Shown: in pieces, positions 15,320-21,821 of the stretch
Layout: the number at the start of each line of letters is the position of its first letter
Position numbering within the stretch: the first letter of the stretch is position 1
Assembly (NCBI RefSeq): GCF_009765445.1
Contig: NZ_WHOY01000031.1
Location: 4,578,696 to 4,642,695, forward strand
Source of the DNA: Pantoea sp. BAV 3049
Lineage (GTDB): Bacteria > Pseudomonadota > Gammaproteobacteria > Enterobacterales > Enterobacteriaceae
DNA length: 64,000 nucleotides
Direction: 5' to 3'
Notes under the pieces: generated by a model
What the model was told of the DNA's origin: nothing
The model's input: the letters and a program-made list of their open reading frames with translations, nothing else
The model's database searches: none
Position numbers and translations under genes: made by a program

Positions 15320-15400
15320 TAATAATTTACTATTAAATTTTATGAGTTTTAGTATTGCGGTTAATAATATTTATAGTATTATTTTCTCATCGGCAAACAA
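15320..15400 (+). promoter_or_regulatory. Operator-like and promoter region before the rightward operon
   Basis: TACTATTA at 15328-15335 repeats exactly the half-site seen between cro and cI, and AT-rich TTTATAGTATTAT lies shortly downstream. This suggests a CI-controlled promoter for the plus-strand early operon (15414 onward), analogous to lambda pL. No -35/-10 pair could be fixed with confidence. Confidence 0.45.
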
Positions 15401-15413
15401 CGGAGCCAGTGAG

Positions 15414-15743
15414 ATGACCACTTCAACCAAAACTAAATCAGCAGATACCGGTAGTGTCAGTTACGCTGAATTCGATATCCATCAAAAATTAAAATCCAGA
15501 AAATCCTCTTTGACACATATGTATTTAGCTCAACCACACCAATCAGATGTTAAATGTGATTTTCATGTTAATTTGATTGACATGGAATTTTCTCTTTACA
15601 AGAGAGTTGGTAACTATTTTATCCTAGTTGATTTCTTCTCAGACATTAATGAAGCCTGCCCGGAGGCGCTAAAAATCCTTGAAGAATGGCCGCAAGCGAA
15701 AAACTCAATATTGGGCTGGATGGAACACGCACGCAACAATTAA
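15414..15743 (+). CDS. First gene of rightward early operon, unknown function
   Basis: About 109 residues from ATG at 15414 (GGAG eight bases upstream); the open frame extends upstream to 15342 across the putative promoter. Starts MTTSTKTKSADTGSVSYAEF. Basic N-terminal third, then hydrophobic/aromatic segments (YKRVGNYFILVDFFSD). No family recognised. Its position after the CI-like operator recalls N or other early regulators, but no Arg-rich N-type motif is present. Confidence 0.6.
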   Translation: MTTSTKTKSADTGSVSYAEFDIHQKLKSRKSSLTHMYLAQPHQSDVKCDFHVNLIDMEFSLYKRVGNYFILVDFFSDINEACPEALKILEEWPQAKNSILGWMEHARNN

Positions 15744-15813
15744 CCGTTAATGAATTTAAATTACAGTGCCCGCACTGGGAACAACTGCAACCAAATTTTT
15801 AGTGGTGTAAATG

Positions 15814-16173
15814 ATGAATACGTTAATCGCAAAAAATGAATTAGTGCTTCATTCTGCCAGCGAATACAGATTTATGCCTCGCGGTAAGAATCACGTACTC
15901 GAGATTAGGCCTGATGACACAATGAAAGGTGAAATTGAATGCGGTGAAACAATAGCAATTGACATTACCCCATCGAGTCACCCACAGGATGGAATATATG
16001 CTTTCTGGTGGGAAGGGATTTTCATGGTTAAGCGGTTGCATTTTATGTCAGGCATGGTTCGCGTTATTCCCGAAAGCCAATATTACATGGCGTGGCAAAT
16101 TGATGAATCAGAGTATGACAAGCTGACTCTTATTGGCCGCGTTACCGCAAGCCAGAATATCAGGAGACATTGA
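15814..16173 (+). CDS. Stand-alone S24-fold protein lacking catalytic Ser
   Basis: About 119 residues; the preceding ATG at 15811 is an alternative start. The sequence reads as an isolated S24 (LexA/CI C-terminal) domain: RPDDTMKGEIECGETIAIDI, then GIYAFWWEGIFMVKRL, ending LTLIGRVTAS. Thr stands where the catalytic Ser of the xDSM motif belongs, while the Lys of MVKRL is kept. There is no helix-turn-helix. It could bind CI or LexA through the dimerisation face. The S24 resemblance is clear by pattern; function is not shown. Confidence 0.65.
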   Translation: MNTLIAKNELVLHSASEYRFMPRGKNHVLEIRPDDTMKGEIECGETIAIDITPSSHPQDGIYAFWWEGIFMVKRLHFMSGMVRVIPESQYYMAWQIDESEYDKLTLIGRVTASQNIRRH

Positions 16174-16174
16174 T

Positions 16175-16285
16175 ATGTCATTCATCAAAGACCAGACCAA
16201 ATACCGCCAGGCGCTGATGTTTCATGAAATGGGCCACAGCGTTCTGGCTGAATTATTCCTTCGTGCTGCGTATGGGGTGAAGTGA
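16175..16285 (+). CDS. 36-residue phage peptide with HExxH
   Basis: ATG at 16175 follows the previous stop by one base and the stop overlaps the next ATG (TGATG). It encodes MSFIKDQTKYRQALMFHEMG and continues HSVLAELFLRAAYGVK. HEMGH fits the HExxH zinc-protease pattern, but the peptide is far too short for a peptidase. Tight coupling supports translation. Function unknown. Confidence 0.5.
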   Translation: MSFIKDQTKYRQALMFHEMGHSVLAELFLRAAYGVK

Positions 16286-16476
16286 TGAAACTCAAAGTGA
16301 ACATCTCTCAAGCGAATTATAAAGGCGACCAACTTTGTGCTCTGCTGGCAATCATGAATAACAGCGGTTCTCAGGATGATGATGTTACCGAATCCCTTAT
16401 TGCCCTAGCCTTCGACTTGTCAGTTGAAGTTTCGGCAATCCTGATTGAACTTGATAAAAAGTCCGGGGTGAAGTGA
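16285..16476 (+). CDS. Small helical phage protein, paralogue 1 of 3
   Basis: 63 residues starting MKLKVNISQANYKGD. Two predicted helices around an acidic loop (NNSGSQDDDVTES), the second containing IALAFDLSVEVS. The same layout recurs in the next two genes. The ATG overlaps the preceding stop and its stop overlaps the next ATG. Function unknown. Confidence 0.6.
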   Translation: MKLKVNISQANYKGDQLCALLAIMNNSGSQDDDVTESLIALAFDLSVEVSAILIELDKKSGVK

Positions 16477-16685
16477 TGGATATCTTTAAAACCCGACTTA
16501 ATCTGGAAGATGCCGGGTTAATGTCTGAATCATTAAGTGACCTTTTATGTGTGTGCATGCGTAACGTGGATAGCATAGAGGATAGTGAAATAAAGTCCAT
16601 TCTTCACGTTGCATTTCATGTATCTCGCGGTATTTCTCAGGATATTGACAAGGCCGTTACAGATATTATTGAGGTAAATAAATGA
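16476..16685 (+). CDS. Small helical phage protein, paralogue 2 of 3
   Basis: 69 residues starting MDIFKTRLNLEDAG. A helix with SDLLCVCMRN, an acidic loop (VDSIEDSEIKS), then a helix with LHVAFHVSRGIS, paralleling its neighbours. It is coupled at both ends by one- and four-base overlaps. Function unknown. Confidence 0.6.
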   Translation: MDIFKTRLNLEDAGLMSESLSDLLCVCMRNVDSIEDSEIKSILHVAFHVSRGISQDIDKAVTDIIEVNK

Positions 16686-16873
16686 TCGCGTTAACCACTT
16701 TCGAAGAATCAGAACATATTGCTGAGCAACTTCATGTGATTTTAGAGGTTGTGGACGGTGCGGGCGAGATAAGCGAATACCAGAAAGCAGTATTAACAGG
16801 CATTGCATTGAATCTGTCTGGGATGCTGCTGCAGTTCTGCGGGGCTGGCGCAAAGGATGAGTCTCAATTATGA
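16682..16873 (+). CDS. Small helical phage protein, paralogue 3 of 3
   Basis: 63 residues starting MIALTTFEESEHIAEQLHVI. An acidic loop (DGAGEISEYQK) and second helix LTGIALNLSGMLL mirror the two preceding genes. ATGA overlaps on both sides. Function unknown. Confidence 0.6.
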   Translation: MIALTTFEESEHIAEQLHVILEVVDGAGEISEYQKAVLTGIALNLSGMLLQFCGAGAKDESQL

Positions 16874-17214
16874 GCAGCCTTATTGAACGCACCCGTAACC
16901 GCCTCGTTCTGGCAGCACTGGCTGACCTGCAGGATAAAACAGGTAGCTGTATTACGCCTGTGAAACTGCCAGACGGTTCAGTAACTACCGTCGAACTTGA
17001 CGCCGATATTGTCACAAAGGCGCTTAAGAAACTATTCGAGGCGATAGTTTACGACATCAATAAACGTGCGGAAGCCGAAAAAGAAATCGCAGACGTTTAC
17101 AGCGAGTGCGTGAACGTGAACCACGGGAAGTTAACCAATAAGGGCCAACTGTTTATTGGCGCACTTATTGAAAATCTGGTTGAACAGGCTTTTACAGAAA
17201 GAGAGGGTAAATAA
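16870..17214 (+). CDS. Phage early-operon protein, unknown function
   Basis: 114 residues starting MSSLIERTRNRLVLAALADL, helical, with a VKLPDGSVTTVELDADIV beta-hairpin-like stretch near residue 35 and charged helices after it. It overlaps both neighbours by one to four bases. No family recognised. Confidence 0.6.
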   Translation: MSSLIERTRNRLVLAALADLQDKTGSCITPVKLPDGSVTTVELDADIVTKALKKLFEAIVYDINKRAEAEKEIADVYSECVNVNHGKLTNKGQLFIGALIENLVEQAFTEREGK

Positions 17215-17579
17215 TGCTTCAGGCAATCGACGAATGCTTTCGCATCGTTCAGTCACCTGTTTACATCGTGACACGTCACGGCGGCTATAAGCGCTGCCTG
17301 AGCCGTAGTGCTGCCATTAATAATCTGGCGCACTACATGGTGACTAAGGTTTTTTATCGCCTTGCCATTGAGACTAATCACCCGATGTATGACACCGAGG
17401 GTAGGCCAATTATTCACAGTATCGGTGAGCATACGCACCAGTATTTATTGGCACATGATCGAACCGCCCGCCGTATTCGCCTGATTCTGGCTAAAAAGCG
17501 TAAACAAAAAGAGTGGGAGCGCAAGCACGAAGCGCTGGTAGATCAGTATGCCGAATTAATGAAAAGCAAACCTTTCTGA
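17214..17579 (+). CDS. Basic phage protein, unknown function
   Basis: 121 residues starting MLQAIDECFRIVQSPVYIVT, with several His residues (SIGEHTHQYLLAHDR) and a strongly basic C-terminal helix (LILAKKRKQKEWERKH) that might bind nucleic acid. The start overlaps the preceding stop by one base. No family recognised. Confidence 0.6.
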   Translation: MLQAIDECFRIVQSPVYIVTRHGGYKRCLSRSAAINNLAHYMVTKVFYRLAIETNHPMYDTEGRPIIHSIGEHTHQYLLAHDRTARRIRLILAKKRKQKEWERKHEALVDQYAELMKSKPF

Positions 17580-17588
17580 GGAATAAAG

Positions 17589-17867
17589 ATGAAAAACGAA
17601 CTTATCAGCGTGTGGTATCGCGTCACTTTTATGGTTACCGAAAACGGTGATCGCCGTGAGCATTCGATATTTACCCAGGGTAATAGTGAAGCAGGCGCTG
17701 CCGTATCAGCCGCTGTTGGTATATGCGAATCCAACAACGGACTCAGCAACCCAACCTTTAAATCTATTCGTGTCGCTACATATGGTGAGCAGGATTCAAT
17801 TGAAGCAGAGATGGAAGCAATTGATGAACGTGAAGCCAAAGAGCTGAAGGAAGAAGACGATGAATAA
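17589..17867 (+). CDS. Small acidic phage protein, unknown function
   Basis: 92 residues. N-terminal half beta-like (ISVWYRVTFMVTENGDRREH), C-terminal helix very acidic (AIDEREAKELKEEDDE), the sort of composition seen in small phage proteins that inhibit host enzymes or mimic DNA, although this is speculation. GAGGAAT before the ATG is a good ribosome site. Overlaps the next gene by eight bases. Confidence 0.6.
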   Translation: MKNELISVWYRVTFMVTENGDRREHSIFTQGNSEAGAAVSAAVGICESNNGLSNPTFKSIRVATYGEQDSIEAEMEAIDEREAKELKEEDDE

Positions 17868-18576
17868 CGTGCTGATTAACTCTGGGTCGGACGTAACCAT
17901 GACCCACAAAGAGATTGCCGACCTGACCGGTTCTCGCATTGATAGCGTCAAGCGCACCATTGAGCGCCTCGCAGAAAACGGAGTCATCCGACTTCCACCA
18001 TTGGTGGATTTCGAGGAAATCAACAACTTAGGCCTGAAGGTTATCAGAGAATACTACGTGTTCAATGGTGAAAAAGGTAAGCGCGACAGCATCATTGTTG
18101 TCGCCCAGCTTTGCCCTGAATTTACAGCCCAACTGGTAGACCGTTGGCAGGAACTGGAAGAAGAACGCCGTAAGCCAAAATCTCAGGCTGAGATCATTGC
18201 AGCAATGGCGCTGGCGAACGTTGAGCAGGAACGCCGGATTAACCATGTCGAAAACAAAGTCGATGAAGTGGCGCAGACGGTAGAAAACATCAAACGCGGC
18301 TCTCTTCCCGCTGGCTGGATTGGATATTCAAGCCTGAAAGCGAAACTGGGCATGTCTCCGCTTAAATGCAAAACACTGATTGGTGCATATAGCGTCCCTA
18401 CTGATACCCATGAGTTCCTTACTCCTGATGGACTGCTCTCAAAGAGAGAGATTGTCCAGTACGAACCGTTCATGGCTGCATTGCGCCGGGTTATGGCTGA
18501 AGCTGAGCGGAAAGGTACACGCTGGTTTCATCCAGCAATGGGCCTCTTTCAGGTTCTCAAATGGGAGGCAAAATAA
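17860..18576 (+). CDS. Rha-type phage regulatory protein
   Basis: 238 residues. Residues about 12-105 match the Rha regulator family: TMTHKEIADLTGSRIDSVKR, then an aromatic YYVFNGEKGKRDSIIVV and FTAQLVDRWQELEEE. A coiled linker (NHVENKVDEVAQTVENIKRG) leads to a C-terminal DNA-binding-like domain (LKAKLGMSPLKCKTLIGAY). Rha proteins interfere with phage growth in certain hosts and are thought to act as regulators. Confidence 0.75.
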   Translation: MNNVLINSGSDVTMTHKEIADLTGSRIDSVKRTIERLAENGVIRLPPLVDFEEINNLGLKVIREYYVFNGEKGKRDSIIVVAQLCPEFTAQLVDRWQELEEERRKPKSQAEIIAAMALANVEQERRINHVENKVDEVAQTVENIKRGSLPAGWIGYSSLKAKLGMSPLKCKTLIGAYSVPTDTHEFLTPDGLLSKREIVQYEPFMAALRRVMAEAERKGTRWFHPAMGLFQVLKWEAK

Positions 18577-19163
18577 TGTTTATCCACACTGATTTTCTCC
18601 GGGCCGCGTTGTGCTGCGTCGCCGACGAAAAGGAAGAGCGTAAATACCTGCGCGGCGTGAGGATCACGCCTACCCACATTCAGGCCTGTAATCCTGGTGC
18701 CTGCGTATCGATGGAGCATGGCGGTGATAGCACCGTTGAGGGCGTATTCATTTTTGATAATTTGCATATCCCTGACTCCGCTGAAATGACCGATATTGGC
18801 ACTTTTGATGGGGAATGGTTCGCAATTCATTACGATGAAAACGAATACCGGATGGGCTTTTCCAGGGTGACCAAAATTGAATGTCGCTATCCGGACTTCA
18901 GCAAGCTGCTACCGGCTGAGCCGGAACCATGTGATGCCCTGCCAGCATTCCAGGCGAAGTACCTCGCCCTGCCCCAGCAGATGTTTGGTGACCTGGGCTG
19001 CGTGGCCGTGAAGTTTAAGCCATACGGTAAAGAGGCTGGATGCCAGCTGATTTTCGATGATGGCGTCAACTACATGTACGGCAACCCCTTCATGGTGATT
19101 ATGCCGCTGCGCGATAACGCCTTTGATCTGCTGGCTGAGGTGCTGAATGAAAAAGGTATCTGA
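18576..19163 (+). CDS. Phage protein with sliding-clamp-like features
   Basis: 195 residues from the ATG at 18576, with GGAGG seven bases upstream. ERKYLRGVRITPTHIQACNP resembles the repeated strand-turn of DNA polymerase III beta clamp domains (…RYYLNGMLFE…LRTVATDG… in E. coli DnaN). FTL-type hydrophobic helices and a regular beta pattern follow. The length would fit about two of the three clamp subdomains, so it could be a reduced clamp or a clamp mimic. The resemblance is from eye alignment only; fold prediction would settle it. Confidence 0.45.
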   Translation: MFIHTDFLRAALCCVADEKEERKYLRGVRITPTHIQACNPGACVSMEHGGDSTVEGVFIFDNLHIPDSAEMTDIGTFDGEWFAIHYDENEYRMGFSRVTKIECRYPDFSKLLPAEPEPCDALPAFQAKYLALPQQMFGDLGCVAVKFKPYGKEAGCQLIFDDGVNYMYGNPFMVIMPLRDNAFDLLAEVLNEKGI

Positions 19164-19272
19164 GCTGATTATGTTCACGCTGTTCTTCTCCGTCCTGAGC
19201 GGGTTCGGATTAACGGCTGGCTTCTACTGCTTCATCGGCGTCTGCCAGCTGCTGTGGAGGGTGATCAGATGA
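19147..19272 (+). CDS. 41-residue phage membrane peptide
   Basis: ATG at 19147 overlaps the end of the previous gene; TGA at 19270-19272. One long hydrophobic segment (LIMFTLFFSVLSGFGLTAGF) predicts a single membrane helix. The next gene begins inside it. Function unknown. Confidence 0.5.
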   Translation: MKKVSELIMFTLFFSVLSGFGLTAGFYCFIGVCQLLWRVIR

Positions 19273-19406
19273 AAATCACTTTTGATAAATGCGCTGACTG
19301 GGGCCTGAAAGCCTTTGCATGTGTCGCGGCCGTTGGAGTTGGCTCATGCGTACTTCTGATTATTGCCATCATCGCTAAGACGCTATGGGGGGATTTGACA
19401 TCATGA
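19269..19406 (+). CDS. 45-residue phage membrane peptide
   Basis: ATG at 19269 overlaps the previous stop by four bases; TGA at 19404-19406 overlaps the next ATG. MKITFDKCADWGLK is followed by a membrane helix (CVAAVGVGSCVLLIIAIIA). Three Cys residues. With its neighbour it may act at the inner membrane, for example in exclusion, but this is inference. Confidence 0.5.
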   Translation: MKITFDKCADWGLKAFACVAAVGVGSCVLLIIAIIAKTLWGDLTS

Positions 19407-19627
19407 AATTTGACTATCAGGACTACGGCGCGGTAGCCAGTCTGACCATCACCAGCACCGCCTTCGAGTTCCGGGCGCACAACCGGGCGGTCGATGCCGC
19501 TCTGCTGTCCACCAGCAACCTGATTGCTGAGCGTAAAGGCTGCTTCTTCATGAAGTCGGTGTTGTCCGGCAGAACGCCGGAAGTAATGAGAGCTTATAAA
19601 GTGGCGGGACGGGAGACAGGACGATGA
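19403..19627 (+). CDS. Small phage protein, unknown function
   Basis: 74 residues starting MKFDYQDYGAVASLTITSTA, with a basic C-terminus (MRAYKVAGRETGR). Coupled at both ends by ATGA-type overlaps. Similar short proteins are common in lambdoid early operons. No family named. Confidence 0.6.
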   Translation: MKFDYQDYGAVASLTITSTAFEFRAHNRAVDAALLSTSNLIAERKGCFFMKSVLSGRTPEVMRAYKVAGRETGR

Positions 19628-19935
19628 AAACTATTGATTTAGAGCTAATTAAGAAACTGGCCCTTCAGGCAGCAGAAGGGGAATGGCTGGTAATTGATGA
19701 AGACTGGTCAGATGGAGATAACGCTGAAATAACGACTCAACACAGGAAGGAAGAAAGTTTCCAGCCAATTGCGGTCATCAATGGAGGTGGCTCACAGTCT
19801 GGTTATGATGAGCCTTTCCTGAGTGAGCAGCAAGCAAATGCCGCATACATTGCGGCCGTTAACCCTGAAACAGTGCTTGCATTGATTCGCCGGATAGAGG
19901 CAGCTGAGGTCAAATTGAGTGGGGTCGGACGATGA
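19624..19935 (+). CDS. Ead/Ea22-like phage protein
   Basis: 103 residues. The C-terminal AAYIAAVNPETVLALIRRIE matches the Ead/Ea22-like family, whose members end in this A-NPE-VLALI-E motif. The N-terminal half reads WLVIDEDWSDGDNAEI. Function in phage biology is unknown. Overlaps both neighbours by four bases. Confidence 0.75.
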   Translation: MKTIDLELIKKLALQAAEGEWLVIDEDWSDGDNAEITTQHRKEESFQPIAVINGGGSQSGYDEPFLSEQQANAAYIAAVNPETVLALIRRIEAAEVKLSGVGR

Positions 19936-20264
19936 ACGACACCAACGTGTTCGCGCTGGCGCAGGTTATCAAAGCGGCAGGCAGCGACCCCAGCGACGTT
20001 ACCGATGCTGTATGGGCGGCAGGTTATCGCAAATCTGAGCGCTCTACAGAAGACGCTGTCGCGCTGACGCTGGAGATTATCTGCGGTTGCCACGGTGCTG
20101 ATATGCCGTGGGATGTATGGCCGAAGAATTATTCCAGCGTACTGAAGGAAGAACTGAATGAGTGTGTTTACCCGGCAGTGGCACCAGACGGTTCAACAGC
20201 AGTCAGCGCGGCAAAGTCAATCATCGCCGCTGGTTATCAGCGCATGGAGGTTACCAGTGACTGA
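19932..20264 (+). CDS. Phage early-operon protein, unknown function
   Basis: 110 residues. Ala-rich helical start (FALAQVIKAAGSDPSDVTDA) and repeated AAGY-type endings (VWAAGYRKS, SIIAAGYQRM), suggesting two similar helical units. No catalytic motif. Coupled to both neighbours. Confidence 0.6.
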   Translation: MNDTNVFALAQVIKAAGSDPSDVTDAVWAAGYRKSERSTEDAVALTLEIICGCHGADMPWDVWPKNYSSVLKEELNECVYPAVAPDGSTAVSAAKSIIAAGYQRMEVTSD

Positions 20265-20499
20265 GCACAACATGGCAGACCTCAACGACACGCTGGTTAA
20301 GTCCAGCGTCACTATCGATGATGGCTGCGACTGGACCGCATGGCTGTTATGGGATGCGAAGAAAAACTACCGGCGCAGCATGGGCATTCATCAACCAGCA
20401 CCGGCGCGGCCACAGGTGGCACCAGTGAAAATCGCACCGAAGAAGAAGCCACGCAGACGCGGGCATCGTGTGGTTCAGAAAGCGATAGGGGCTGTGTGA
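20257..20499 (+). CDS. Small basic phage protein, GTG start
   Basis: 80 residues from GTG at 20257, which has GGAGG six bases upstream; the frame runs further upstream but inside the preceding gene. N-terminal part acidic with Trp (DDGCDWTAWLLWDAKKNY), C-terminal third strongly basic (KIAPKKKPRRRGHRVVQKA), likely nucleic-acid binding. Function unknown. Confidence 0.6.
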   Translation: MTEHNMADLNDTLVKSSVTIDDGCDWTAWLLWDAKKNYRRSMGIHQPAPARPQVAPVKIAPKKKPRRRGHRVVQKAIGAV

Positions 20500-20699
20500 T
20501 GAAAAGTACCCTGATTATTTTGCTGGCGCTTTCACTGCCCGCCTGGGCTGAGGCACCACACTGCATCAGCGAGACTGAAGGTGGAAAAATGGTGACTCAG
20601 TGCGATGACGGCACCGTGACGGTTGTAGGTAGTACAGGCAGCACCACCGTATGCAAAACCGATGGTTCAACCGTTAACTGCCAGTCGTTCAGGACATAA
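20499..20699 (+). CDS. Small exported phage protein with four Cys
   Basis: 66 residues from ATG at 20499, overlapping the previous stop (TGATG). The first 18 residues (MKSTLIILLALSLPAWAE) form a clear signal peptide. The mature part carries four Cys in a Thr/Gly-rich beta-like chain (CDDGTVTVVGSTGSTTVC), suited to disulfides in the periplasm. Expressed from the early/lysogenic side of the phage, it could alter the lysogen envelope. Confidence 0.65.
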   Translation: MKSTLIILLALSLPAWAEAPHCISETEGGKMVTQCDDGTVTVVGSTGSTTVCKTDGSTVNCQSFRT

Positions 20700-20710
20700 G
20701 GAATAGCAGA

Positions 20711-21073
20711 ATGAAAAACTTTATCAACGTTGAAAAGCTGGAAACTATCGCTGACTGCCTGGCAGCCCTCGCGCAAATCACAGCTGATATTGAGGATATT
20801 CGCCTGCAGCTGGATTTTCCTCGCGGTGACGATCCGGAGTGGCAGCAACGCGCCAGCTTCGCCTTCAGAAAGTGCAAAGCTATCAAGATGAATATCAGCA
20901 CCAAACTGGCGGTACTGCGCCAGCAGGAGAAGGAGCAAAACAGGATTGTCAATGTGCAGCACAATGACCTGTTGATTGCAGAAATGCGGCGCTACCTGCC
21001 CCGCTCCGCGTTCGCCGCCTGTGTTCACCGGGCGAAGATGAAACAGGAGGCAGCCTGTGAAACGACTGACTGA
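20711..21073 (+). CDS. Phage early-operon protein, unknown function
   Basis: 120 residues, helical: MKNFINVEKLETIADCLAAL, then AQITADIEDIRLQLDFPRG, ending in a basic stretch (VHRAKMKQEAACETTD). No motif recognised. Overlaps the LexA-like gene by 17 bases. Confidence 0.6.
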   Translation: MKNFINVEKLETIADCLAALAQITADIEDIRLQLDFPRGDDPEWQQRASFAFRKCKAIKMNISTKLAVLRQQEKEQNRIVNVQHNDLLIAEMRRYLPRSAFAACVHRAKMKQEAACETTD

Positions 21074-21446
21074 AACCCAACAAGCAACGCTCGACTTTAT
21101 CCGGGGATACATTCGCGAAAACCGATTGGCTCCAACATATAGTGAAATCGCCAGTGGCATGGGCTGGAAGTCAGCCAATAGCGCCGATGAACACGTCAGG
21201 TCTCTGATAAAGAAAGGTCACCTGAAGAAAAGGCGCGGAGCCAGTCGCGGGCTTGTATTGACCGACAGCGCCGCTGTTGAAACCTGCCAGTGGTCGTACA
21301 GCGATGAACCGGATTATCACTGGATAGGTGCCTGCGGGATGGCATGGTGGTTCAGCGATGACGGACCAGCAGAGAATAACTTCAAGTTCTGCCCCGGCTG
21401 CGGTAAGCCGGTAAAAATCGATGAGCAGGAGGCCGAAGATGAATAA
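21057..21446 (+). CDS. LexA DNA-binding domain fused to zinc ribbon
   Basis: 129 residues from GTG at 21057 (AGGAGG six bases upstream). Residues 1-68 closely follow the LexA DNA-binding domain: TETQQATLDFIRGYIRENRL, APTYSEIASGMGWKSANSAD, GASRGLVL. The recognition helix keeps Asn, Glu and His of the LexA SPNAAEEHLKAL segment, with Glu-to-Asp at one position. Instead of the S24 domain there is a Trp-rich zinc-binding tail with CGMAWWF and FCPGCGKP. It could bind SOS-like operators but cannot self-cleave. Confidence 0.75.
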   Translation: MKRLTETQQATLDFIRGYIRENRLAPTYSEIASGMGWKSANSADEHVRSLIKKGHLKKRRGASRGLVLTDSAAVETCQWSYSDEPDYHWIGACGMAWWFSDDGPAENNFKFCPGCGKPVKIDEQEAEDE

Positions 21447-21582
21447 AGCCTTTGAGACGATGGTGCGCATGAAGTACGGCGACCGCTACGACCTTACCCG
21501 CGATATGCACGGTTACTATTGCCGGGAAGTGGTTAAGCGGATGTTTGAAGTGTGGTGTGAGTGTAAGGGGGTGGCAGCGTGA
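21439..21582 (+). CDS. 47-residue phage protein, unknown function
   Basis: ATG at 21439, TGA at 21580-21582; overlaps both neighbours. Starts MNKAFETMVRMKYGDRYDLT and ends in a Cys-bearing helix (FEVWCECKGVAA). Short proteins with this start are common just before xis in enterobacterial prophages. Function unknown. Confidence 0.6.
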   Translation: MNKAFETMVRMKYGDRYDLTRDMHGYYCREVVKRMFEVWCECKGVAA

Positions 21583-21821
21583 GCAGGACAATCAAACTGC
21601 TGGACTGGGCGAAGGAGGAGTTCGACGAGCCGATCCCCAGTATGCCTTCACTTTTAAAGTATGTGAAAAATGGCATGATATCGCCCCAGCCTTTTAAGGC
21701 CGGTAGGTGCTGGCGGGTAGACAGAACAGCGCGTTTTGTTGGTATGTCCGTCAAGCCAGTTATCAAAAAAAATGACGATGATCGCCTGAAAAGGATACTT
21801 GAAGATGGCACGTCCACGTAA
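21579..21821 (+). CDS. xis: Excisionase
   Basis: 80 residues from GTG at 21579. KLLDWAKEEFDEPIPSMPSL, then YVKNGMISPQPFKAGRCWRV and ARFVGM match the phage excisionase family (winged-helix, binds attR and bends DNA). It overlaps the integrase start by 17 bases, as in many lambdoid phages. Confidence 0.85.
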   Translation: MSRTIKLLDWAKEEFDEPIPSMPSLLKYVKNGMISPQPFKAGRCWRVDRTARFVGMSVKPVIKKNDDDRLKRILEDGTST

